Part shown: positions 1-6,358 of the stretch, one piece after another
Layout: the number at the start of each line of letters is the position of its first letter
Position numbering within the stretch: the stretch's first letter is position 1
Origin: Chitinophaga pinensis
GTDB taxonomy: Bacteria; Bacteroidota; Bacteroidia; Chitinophagales; Chitinophagaceae
Assembly (NCBI GenBank): GCA_945866165.1
Contig: CAMBGO010000142.1
Location: forward strand, 1 to 6,358
Direction of reading: 5' to 3'
DNA length: 6,358 bases
The notes under the pieces: generated by a model
What the model saw: the letters and a program-made list of their open reading frames with translations, nothing else
The model's database searches: none
What the model was told of the DNA's origin: nothing
Position numbers and translations under genes: made by a program

Positions 1-1324
1 TGTATCCAAAAATGATCTCATTTTGAACATTGTTGCTGAATCGGCTATTTAATTGACCAATCAATGAATAAATATCATTGTGTATTTCGTAGTTGGAATT
101 CTCGTAGTTTAATGCAAATAAATTTCCATTTCTTCCCGTGAATCCACCAGAGCCACTCATTGGTACATCTCTAAGTGATTTAAGTATGTTACCACGAACG
201 CTGAATTTATGTTTATCATTGATATTCCAGTCGAATTTTAACAAGGCCTTGTCGCTTGCAGTTATCAACGAGTAATTATCATAAGCACCTGTTTCATATC
301 CAAAACTAGATTTGAGGAATGTTGAAAGTGCATCAAGGTCAGAAGTTTTTACCCTTGTTACGTTTGCTCCAGAATTTGAGCCAGTGCTGGCAACAAAGTT
401 TGTACCAGGATCGGTCCTTCTTTCACCTTCATAGTTTGCAAAGAAGAATAATTTATCCTTTTTGATTGCACCACCGATGCTAGCACCAAATTGTTTCACA
501 TCGAAAGCAGTGGTAACAACCGGTGATTTACCATCTTGTCCGGCTTTTGTTCCTACAAAACCTTCATTTCTGTTGTTATAGAAACCACTCGCATGCAGTG
601 TGTTTGTACCGCTTCTTGTAACAGCATTGATACCACCGCCTGTGAATCCAGCTTCTCTAACATTGTATGGAGAAATGTTTACCTGAATTTCTTCAATCGC
701 ATCCAAGGATATTGGAGCTGAATTCGTTTGACTTCCAGGCAATGCCTGTAAACCGAAAGAGTTGTTGAAGATAGAGCCATCGATGGTAAGGTTTACAAAT
801 CTGTTGTCCTGACCGGCAAATGATGTTCCATTTCCTTGTGGTGTATATTTTGTAATATCAGTGAAGCTTCTACCAAGAGTAGGAAGGGTTGTGATCATCC
901 TTCTGTTGAAGTTAGATGATGTTCCCTTTCTGTCTTTTGAAATGAGGGCTCCTTTACGTGTTCCTGACACAACAACTTCTTGAAGTTGAGTTTGTGAATT
1001 GTCTAGGCTAACATCAATTCTTGAAGGTTCACCCAACTGTATCGTGATATCTGAGATATCCTGTTGGTTGAACCCAACATACGAAATAGTTAGTTTGTAT
1101 GGTCCGCCTATTCGAAGACCAGCCAAGTTGAATCGGCCTTCGTTGGTTGACATGGTTTTGTACTTTGTTCCTGAAGGCTCATGAACAGCCAAAATGGAGG
1201 CACCAGAAAGTGTTTTACCTTGATTATCTTTAATAAAACCTGAAATGCTACCCGTTGTTACCTGGGCATTCAGACCCAAGGCTGTAAAAAGGGCGATAAA
1301 TAGAGACAATTTGATTTTTCTCAT
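1..1324 (-). CDS. TonB-dependent receptor, Oar-like, with carboxypeptidase-regulatory-like N-terminal domain (partial, 3' end outside window)
   Basis: This is the N-terminal 441 residues of an outer-membrane TonB-dependent transporter; the frame is open from the ATG at 1324 to the left edge. Residues 1-20 form a signal peptide (MRKIK, then a hydrophobic run ending LGLNA) with probable cleavage before Q21. Residues about 25-100 look like a CarboxypepD_reg-like beta-sandwich (GSISGFIKD, NEGRFNLAGL, YKLTISYVGF). The linker LQEVVVSGTR (114-123) is the usual join to the plug in this phylum. The plug covers about 124-241 and contains LPTLGRSFTD, NLTIDG, AIEEIQVNISPYN and GGGINAVTRSGTN. Barrel strands follow (FFFANYEGERR, FDWNINDKHKFSVRGN). 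Related Oar-type proteins are roughly 1000 residues or more, so over half is missing. The substrate cannot be told, and no SusD-like partner is visible. It lies 166 bp downstream of tamB on the same strand, behind a probable terminator, so it likely has its own promoter. The ATG is chosen because the signal peptide begins directly there. Confidence 0.93.
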   Translation of the reverse strand, partial: MRKIKLSLFIALFTALGLNAQVTTGSISGFIKDNQGKTLSGASILAVHEPSGTKYKTMSTNEGRFNLAGLRIGGPYKLTISYVGFNQQDISDITIQLGEPSRIDVSLDNSQTQLQEVVVSGTRKGALISKDRKGTSSNFNRRMITTLPTLGRSFTDITKYTPQGNGTSFAGQDNRFVNLTIDGSIFNNSFGLQALPGSQTNSAPISLDAIEEIQVNISPYNVREAGFTGGGINAVTRSGTNTLHASGFYNNRNEGFVGTKAGQDGKSPVVTTAFDVKQFGASIGGAIKKDKLFFFANYEGERRTDPGTNFVASTGSNSGANVTRVKTSDLDALSTFLKSSFGYETGAYDNYSLITASDKALLKFDWNINDKHKFSVRGNILKSLRDVPMSGSGGFTGRNGNLFALNYENSNYEIHNDIYSLIGQLNSRFSNNVQNEIIFGY

Positions 1325-1380
1325 AAATGTTTTTTTTCTCGGTTGCAAAGTTCAATATTAATTATCTAAAACCGGCATAT

Positions 1381-1404
1381 AAATGTTAACAAATCTTAAC
1401 ATTT
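1381..1404. promoter_or_regulatory. Perfect 9-bp inverted repeat upstream of the TonB-dependent receptor; candidate operator
   Basis: AAATGTTAA (1381-1389), spacer CAAATC, TTAACATTT (1396-1404): both arms match perfectly. The centre lies about 68 bp upstream of the receptor ATG. The symmetry and position suit a dimeric regulator site. On the minus strand the same bases contain TAAGATTTG (1398-1390), resembling the Bacteroidota -7 element TAnnTTTG. A TTTG (1424-1421) stands upstream, but its spacing is a few bases longer than the usual -33/-7 distance, so a promoter overlapping the repeat is only suggested. The arms are almost entirely A/T, so a chance palindrome is possible. Confidence 0.35.
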
Positions 1405-1421
1405 TTCCATTTTTTCTGTTC

Positions 1422-1462
1422 AAAAAGTGTAAAAAGTGACAGTTTTTGATTTTTGACTGTCA
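1422..1462 (-). terminator. Probable intrinsic terminator of tamB
   Basis: On the minus strand, 28 nt after the tamB stop codon, TGACAGT (1462-1456) and ACTGTCA (1443-1437) form a perfect 7-bp stem around a 12-nt A-rich loop. The stem is followed directly by CTTTTTACACTTTTTG, giving two T5 runs. Position, orientation and T-tract fit a rho-independent terminator. The stem is short and only moderately GC-rich (three G-C pairs), so the strength is uncertain. The two T5 runs come from a tandem 8-bp repeat (AAAAAGTG on the plus strand at 1422-1429 and 1431-1438). Confidence 0.55.
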
Positions 1463-1464
1463 AA
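1452..1464. repeat. Odd-length palindrome TTTGAC-T-GTCAAA
   Basis: Six-base arms flank a single central T, between tamB and the receptor gene. A one-base loop cannot form a normal hairpin, so if it has a role it would be as a DNA-binding site. It shares bases with the upstream arm of the terminator stem and may only reflect that stem plus neighbouring A/T bases. Confidence 0.3.
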
Positions 1465-1490
1465 CTAGCTGATTTTAGCCGGTGTGCTGC

Positions 1491-4400
1491 CTAATTTTCT
1501 GCAGTTTTAGATTCTTCGATTATGGTGAGGGGTTTCTTTTTTCTTTCAAAAAACCTATCAAATTCGGTTCTGAAAGAGATATTTCCACCGGTTCTATTCC
1601 TTTTTCCGGAAGATGAAAGTAGATCGAAATTGCTTCTATAGAAAAATGATGTCCTGAATTTTCCGTCAGGCGTGATTTTATATTCAACATTTACATCAGG
1701 CAGGAACAAAAAGGATTGGGCATTGGTTGAGAATGCGTTGTTTCCAACAGAGGAGAAGTTAAAATCGCTTCCAAAAGAAATGACAAGCTTGTCGTTAAGG
1801 ATTGATTTAATGAATTGAAGGCTCACATTTTCCCTAAAGTTATTTTGAAGGTTGCCTGTTCCTGTATTTGAAAGATTGCCACTCATCAATGTTCTAGAAT
1901 AATTTAAGTTCACATCTACATTTGTGCCAAGTACTTTTGAGAAGAAGTTTTGTACACTATTTGATAAAATACCATTAATAACCCCTGAGATGGTGGTATT
2001 GATTAGTTCACTGTTTAAGTCACTTGCAACAATTGCTGATTGAGGCGCAAAGCTTTTGAATACAATTAGGTAGGTCGCCTGTTTACTGACTTCCAAGGCA
2101 TCGCGGTTGATGGTTTTTAACTTACTATCGATGGTCGCATTATTTCTTACTGAGCTACTTTGTGGAATCAAGATTTGGAATGTTGGATTTGGTTTATTCA
2201 ACGTTCCAGTTAGCTTACACCTCACTTCTACATCGCTAATTTCCCTCAATACATCTGAGCTTACTCCTGAAATAGTTGAACTGCTTGGATCTGTGAACAG
2301 CGTGCTCATTCTAACTTTTTCTGCAAGGTATATTGCTTCAATGTTTATTTCAGCATCAAATGGATCTCCCGTCCAACTGATATAACTATTGCCAGCCCCT
2401 TCAAGTTTGAAAGGCTTTTTGAAAATATCTTGAAAGTTAAAATTGTAATTCCCGGATTCAATGTTGTAGCGGCCAAGAATAGAGAGGGTTTCTGATGTGC
2501 CAGTATGTATTTTCAGGTTTCCGTTTCCAATTCCAGAAATAACATCCCCTGTTAGTTCATCTAAAATCACATTCATCTTCAACAGTGGCGTGGCGGTGAG
2601 GTCGAGGTCAATTGTTAATTTGGATGCAAGAGAGTTAAGCTCTTTTTGCATTTCTTTTCCATATGTTTTCCAAACAATATAATCAACATCAGCAGACTGT
2701 TTACTGCTTGTAGAAGTAAGAATATTGATAGTGGAACTATCTACAGGATTTCCACTAATTCTCATTCTCATGTCATTCTCAGGACCAGAAAAGTTGAAAT
2801 CAAATTTTGCAATTGCTTTTCCGAAGAAAAGACTGTTATTTTCTTTTTTGGTATTCAATACCAATAATTTTTTTGAGCTGGCATTCATTTGGTAAGAGAA
2901 GTCCCGAAAAAAATGATGTTCTAGAGATCCCTTGAATGTAGCTTGGTTGCCCAGCAAATCGTTCATTGAAATTGTTCCAAAATCAATTTTATCAGGCGAA
3001 AATTTTATCACTGGGTCTTTCAATAAATAAGTACACCCGGTATAGTCAACAGTTATTTTTGCGTTTTTTACCTTGACCTCTCCTATAATGTCAGGTTCTT
3101 TTAACTTACCACTGATGTGTAATTTTCCGCTAGCGTCACCCTCAAGATTACTAAAGATATCACCAAGGTATTGTTGAATGATTGATAGCTTAAGATTACT
3201 GATGTCTATTTCAGTATCAATTTCTTCATTGCTGCTATCCGATAGGTTTAATTTTCCCTTTAATCCCAATAGGTAGTTGGGGTTTTGTGATTCAAAGAAA
3301 TAGCTTGCCCTTTTTTCACTATTGTCCCAAAAGGCATTAATAGTTGTTATGCCAATAGAATCATTTTCAAAGCGTGTTTTATCCGTTTGTGCGTTAAGGT
3401 AAAGTTTCAGTTTGTCAAAAGGATCTTCAATAGTAAGATCTCCTGTGGTGATACCTTGAATTTTTGGTTCTTTTAAAAAAAATGGAAGCAGTTCTCCGAG
3501 GTTCACCTTGGTGAGGGTTAAGATGATGTTTTGAGGACTATTCGCTTCCGGAGGCAATGCTATGATTGAAATTTCTTGATCACCATTGCTGAGTCTAAAA
3601 TTGGTTGCATTTAGTTTTGTTCGGCTAATTAACACTTCACCATCCTTGTCTATGTTCCACGTTTTTTCATTAAACACCAGCGATGACGGGTTGAAATTTA
3701 TTCTTATGCCATCAGAGAGGGTTGTGATGTTTGCTGATAAACTTGCGCCATAAGTTGATTGTTCTGAAAAAGTATTGATGTTGATGGCTGTAACATTTCT
3801 TGCAGTGCGAAGTGTTATTTCATTACTTGGGAAAGATAGGCTATCATTGAATGTTAGCGCGCTAGATTTGCTATTTACAATTAGGCTATCTGAGCTGCCA
3901 CTTGCGTTGATTGAATAATCATACACATCAATTTTGTTATATGAAAAACGAGGAATATTGGCTTTTAGGTTAAAGAGTTTATTGCTTGTATTGATTCCAC
4001 CTGTGATGCTGCTATTGTCAAATCCACTTATTCCAAGATCTAGAATTTTAAGAAACGAGTTGGTATTTTTTAATTTGATGTCAAAGGAAATATCTTGATT
4101 TTTTTCTTGTTTATTTTCTTTTGTAAAATAAAGAGGGTAGTAGTTGCTGAAGTAATCGTTGAATGTTTTTGAAATAAGCCCGTAGTCAAAATTTCCTTGA
4201 ATGGATGCATCTATATCACTTCCTTTAATATCAAGATTTTTATAATTTCCATTTACATTCCCTTTTATGGTCATGTTATCCATGATGTAAGCTTGTTCAT
4301 TTCTATATAAAATGAGGTCTTCGAGTCGCATCTCACCAGTGAGGGTTTCTAAGTTGTCTCCTGTAATTTTCCCATTTGTTTTTCCTGCAAATTTTAATGG

Positions 4401-6239
4401 CAGTTTAGTGATGTTTAATGCTTGGAGGTTTGACATGATAATGCTGGCATCAAATTCAGTTAATGGTAGTTTGTCATTTAGATACATCGAAAATTCTGCT
4501 GCTGCAATAAAGTTTTTATCCTTGATTGAAATTATGTTGTTGAGAATCCCTTTTTCGAAATCCCCATTTATGTTAACATTGCTATAATCATAACCATTGA
4601 AAATGATAGATCTTAATTCAAGTGCATAGTTTAATTTGTTGTTTTCAGCAAGGGATAGATTGAAATCTCCTGTTGTACTCTTAAGTGAATTGAGTCCAAT
4701 TAGCTTTCCCGTGTTGAAGGAAAGGAGGCTTCCGTTAAGTGCCATTTTTATTGACTTCGATGCAATATCTTTTAATCTTAAATCTGTAGTAATATTCCCA
4801 AGTGATGTACTAATTGCTCCTTTTATGTTTAGGTCATTGGAATTGCCACTGATATCGCCAACAAGTGTAGTGCTTCCTAATGAAACAAGGTTTATCCCCT
4901 TTATTGTTTTTAGATATGGAGAAAACGTAAAGACATCAATTGGGTGGGTGATGAGCTTTGTGTTTGATAATGTGTAATTGAATTTTTTGGGATCTGGCAA
5001 TCCTTCCATATTGAAATCACCTGATAGGGCTGTATAGCTTCCATATTTTATATTCAAATTTGAGGCCTTAAGCTTTTGTATTGTTCCTTTTATATTTCCG
5101 GATACATTGAATTCAAGATCAATTATTGGTTTCACCTCAGGTGTAAAAAAAGCAATATCCTTGAATCCCACCTTTGCATTTTGCAATGTACCTCTTAACA
5201 TTATCTTGCTGATAAAATAAGGCATATCATCATTGAAGCTATTATAGCTCATGGAAAAGGAATTTCCAATTGAGCTATAAGGAGTTTTGATTTGAAGGTT
5301 CGTAAATGCCATCTGCTTTGGATTCATTGAGAAGTCAGCAACCAATGAATTTAACATGAAACCACTTCTTTCTTTTGTTTTCAATTTGACATTTGCAGTT
5401 ATTGTGTCGTGTATTAATTTTATGTTTTTGAACTCCCCATTAATATTCAAGAATTGAATGTGTTGCCCATCAAAATAAGTATATGGATTTCTTGATGTCT
5501 TAACATTAGAGACAAACTCTCCATTTTCAATAGTTATTTTATCCGTTTTTAAATTCCAATTACCAGGATTCCACTTGGCATTGGGATCTGATGTTGGAAT
5601 AAGGTTTGTTGGACGCTTTCCTTCATATTGTACTATTTCGAAATAAGGTTTCTTTATATCAATATTTTCTATCTTAATAAGATTTTTCTTTAGGTCTATT
5701 TCCTTTGCTGCGAGTTTCAGTGAGCCTAAGTTCAAATGCATGTCTTCGCCTCTCCAACCATCTATTTTTAAAAAACGAAGTTGATTAATTTCAAGCTCTT
5801 CAATATTAAGTTGCAGACTTGATTTGCTATTTTTTGATGTTTTGGGGGAACTAAATGCATCAATTAAAAATTGATAATTCCAATTTGAATCGATTCGATG
5901 AATTTTTACAAGGCCTTTTTCAATGCCTATATATCGAAGCGTGATGTTGTCTTTTAAAAAAAACCAATCCGTAATGCGAACTTTTAATGAACCAGCGTGT
6001 AGGAGGGTATCCTTTTTTTTATCCTTAACCAATAAATCATTTATGTAAAATTTATTGAACAAAGAAAAATCGACAGATTTAATGGAGATTTCTGTTCCTG
6101 TAATTTTTTGAAGTTTTTTTGTTGTGATGTCAACCAATTTTTTTTGTACAACTGGCAAATTGAGTAGCAGCCAACTTGCAAGAACTAGTGCAATTAGACT
6201 GAGAATGAAATATATTGTTATTTGGCGAAGTTTTTTCAG
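1491..6239 (-). CDS. tamB: TamB-family translocation/assembly module protein (AsmA-like, DUF490 C-terminal domain)
   Basis: Members of this family are anchored in the inner membrane and cross the periplasm as a long beta-sheet groove. With an outer-membrane TamA/TamL-type partner they support outer-membrane protein assembly and probably lipid transfer. Seen here, counting from CTG 6239: basic start LKKLR, one hydrophobic helix (about 7-26), then LPVVQKKLVD. An AsmA-like opening follows (EISIKSVDFSLFN, RITDWFFLKD, about 49-98), then more than a thousand residues of beta-rich repeats with NxDIKG/NLKxxIxG-like strands. The C-terminal TamB/DUF490 region (about 1090-1550) includes LTGTLNKPNPTFQILIP, an SELINTTISGVINGIL helix-like stretch, NVDVNLNYS and SILNDKLVISFG. 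The tail is charged (ERKKKP). The total of 1582 residues exceeds E. coli TamB (1259) but is usual for Bacteroidota. There is no in-frame ATG or GTG between the stop at 6267-6269 and the anchor. TTG at 6158 gives 1555 residues without the helix, so CTG 6239 is preferred. The exact start is uncertain; the family call is firm. Confidence 0.93.
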   Translation of the reverse strand: MKKLRQITIYFILSLIALVLASWLLLNLPVVQKKLVDITTKKLQKITGTEISIKSVDFSLFNKFYINDLLVKDKKKDTLLHAGSLKVRITDWFFLKDNITLRYIGIEKGLVKIHRIDSNWNYQFLIDAFSSPKTSKNSKSSLQLNIEELEINQLRFLKIDGWRGEDMHLNLGSLKLAAKEIDLKKNLIKIENIDIKKPYFEIVQYEGKRPTNLIPTSDPNAKWNPGNWNLKTDKITIENGEFVSNVKTSRNPYTYFDGQHIQFLNINGEFKNIKLIHDTITANVKLKTKERSGFMLNSLVADFSMNPKQMAFTNLQIKTPYSSIGNSFSMSYNSFNDDMPYFISKIMLRGTLQNAKVGFKDIAFFTPEVKPIIDLEFNVSGNIKGTIQKLKASNLNIKYGSYTALSGDFNMEGLPDPKKFNYTLSNTKLITHPIDVFTFSPYLKTIKGINLVSLGSTTLVGDISGNSNDLNIKGAISTSLGNITTDLRLKDIASKSIKMALNGSLLSFNTGKLIGLNSLKSTTGDFNLSLAENNKLNYALELRSIIFNGYDYSNVNINGDFEKGILNNIISIKDKNFIAAAEFSMYLNDKLPLTEFDASIIMSNLQALNITKLPLKFAGKTNGKITGDNLETLTGEMRLEDLILYRNEQAYIMDNMTIKGNVNGNYKNLDIKGSDIDASIQGNFDYGLISKTFNDYFSNYYPLYFTKENKQEKNQDISFDIKLKNTNSFLKILDLGISGFDNSSITGGINTSNKLFNLKANIPRFSYNKIDVYDYSINASGSSDSLIVNSKSSALTFNDSLSFPSNEITLRTARNVTAININTFSEQSTYGASLSANITTLSDGIRINFNPSSLVFNEKTWNIDKDGEVLISRTKLNATNFRLSNGDQEISIIALPPEANSPQNIILTLTKVNLGELLPFFLKEPKIQGITTGDLTIEDPFDKLKLYLNAQTDKTRFENDSIGITTINAFWDNSEKRASYFFESQNPNYLLGLKGKLNLSDSSNEEIDTEIDISNLKLSIIQQYLGDIFSNLEGDASGKLHISGKLKEPDIIGEVKVKNAKITVDYTGCTYLLKDPVIKFSPDKIDFGTISMNDLLGNQATFKGSLEHHFFRDFSYQMNASSKKLLVLNTKKENNSLFFGKAIAKFDFNFSGPENDMRMRISGNPVDSSTINILTSTSSKQSADVDYIVWKTYGKEMQKELNSLASKLTIDLDLTATPLLKMNVILDELTGDVISGIGNGNLKIHTGTSETLSILGRYNIESGNYNFNFQDIFKKPFKLEGAGNSYISWTGDPFDAEINIEAIYLAEKVRMSTLFTDPSSSTISGVSSDVLREISDVEVRCKLTGTLNKPNPTFQILIPQSSSVRNNATIDSKLKTINRDALEVSKQATYLIVFKSFAPQSAIVASDLNSELINTTISGVINGILSNSVQNFFSKVLGTNVDVNLNYSRTLMSGNLSNTGTGNLQNNFRENVSLQFIKSILNDKLVISFGSDFNFSSVGNNAFSTNAQSFLFLPDVNVEYKITPDGKFRTSFFYRSNFDLLSSSGKRNRTGGNISFRTEFDRFFERKKKPLTIIEESKTAEN

Positions 6240-6254
6240 GATCGTTTTTTCGTG

Positions 6255-6282
6255 TAAAATTAACTTTTATGATTTTAACAAA
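6255..6282 (-). promoter_or_regulatory. Weak candidate promoter for tamB
   Basis: On the minus strand TTTG (6282-6279) is followed 16 bp later by TAATTTTA (6262-6255). These resemble the Bacteroidota -33 TTTG and -7 TAnnTTTG elements, with one mismatch in the -7 box and a spacer about three bases shorter than usual. Transcription from it would start roughly 10 nt before CTG 6239, leaving a very short leader. The region is A/T-rich, so such matches arise easily. Confidence 0.2.
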
Positions 6283-6298
6283 ACTGTTATTGAGATGA

Positions 6299-6322
6299 AT
6301 TAACGCTTCTTTGCATTAACGC
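6299..6322. repeat. Direct repeat ATTAACGC x2 upstream of tamB
   Basis: ATTAACGC occurs at 6299-6306 and again at 6315-6322, a 16-bp period, 60-83 bp upstream of the proposed tamB start. The repeat does not extend in either direction. It could be a paired regulator site for tamB or for a gene beyond the right edge, or chance. No regulator can be named. Confidence 0.3.
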
Positions 6323-6358
6323 ATTTTAGTTTAATCAATATGCGGATGCGTGGTCATC

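Noticed and set aside
536..1184. Small plus-strand open frames at 536-721 and 999-1184
   Set aside because: They lie opposite the receptor gene, whose frame is continuous and clearly coding. Their translations show no recognisable domain, and they are antisense shadows.
2107..4977. Plus-strand open frames of 61-113 codons within tamB (2107-2385, 2497-2867, 4312-4587, 4636-4977)
   Set aside because: All are antisense to an intact, family-consistent TamB frame. Apparent hydrophobicity comes from the complement of beta-strand codons.
6009..6145. Runs of eight T on the plus strand in the first part of tamB (about 6013-6020 and 6138-6145) as sites of frameshift or slippage
   Set aside because: The frame on both sides matches the family without interruption, so no frameshift is needed. 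Such runs are expected in A/T-rich Lys codons.
6287..6316. Minus-strand ATG at 6316 opening a nine-codon frame before tamB
   Set aside because: It is too short, is in another frame and ends well before tamB, and has no supporting signal. It could be a leader peptide but nothing shows this.
6339..6358. ATGCGGATGCG at the right edge as the start of a divergent plus-strand gene
   Set aside because: Only a few codons are visible, with no recognisable N-terminus and no convincing promoter, so a gene cannot be supported from this window.
1..6358. Mobile element, CRISPR array, tRNA/rRNA, toxin-antitoxin or defence system
   Set aside because: No transposase, regular spaced repeats, RNA-gene hallmarks or small paired genes are visible. 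Both genes are ordinary envelope genes.

Overview
The window reads as ordinary chromosomal DNA from a member of the Bacteroidota. It is AT-rich. Its two genes are a CarboxypepD_reg-like/plug TonB-dependent receptor of the Oar type, whose signal peptide ends in an A|Q junction, and a very long TamB-family protein with the N-terminal wording I associate with Chitinophagaceae/Sphingobacteriia homologues. No Shine-Dalgarno-like sequence stands before either start, which also fits this phylum. The genus cannot be named from the sequence alone.

Layout: both genes are on the minus strand, so transcription runs right to left. From about 6239 to 1491 lies the TamB-family gene, one unbroken frame covering nearly three quarters of the window. 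A 166-bp gap (1325-1490) follows. It holds a probable intrinsic terminator for tamB, an odd-length palindrome, and a perfect 9-bp inverted repeat that is a candidate control site for the next gene. From 1324 to the left edge lies the first 441 codons of the TonB-dependent receptor; the rest is outside the window. The right end (6240-6358) is noncoding as far as can be seen, with an 8-bp direct repeat and only weak promoter candidates.

The two products both belong to the cell envelope. TamB spans the periplasm from the inner membrane to an outer-membrane partner and helps build the outer membrane. The receptor is an outer-membrane beta-barrel of the kind that depends on such assembly. The terminator between them suggests separate transcription units, so adjacency is not evidence of a dedicated system.

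The most useful observation is the tamB start. No ATG or GTG is available in frame. The membrane anchor expected in this family is encoded upstream of the first TTG, so the protein probably starts at a CTG at 6239 and has 1582 residues instead of 1555. I found no mobile element, CRISPR array, RNA gene or undescribed multi-gene system.
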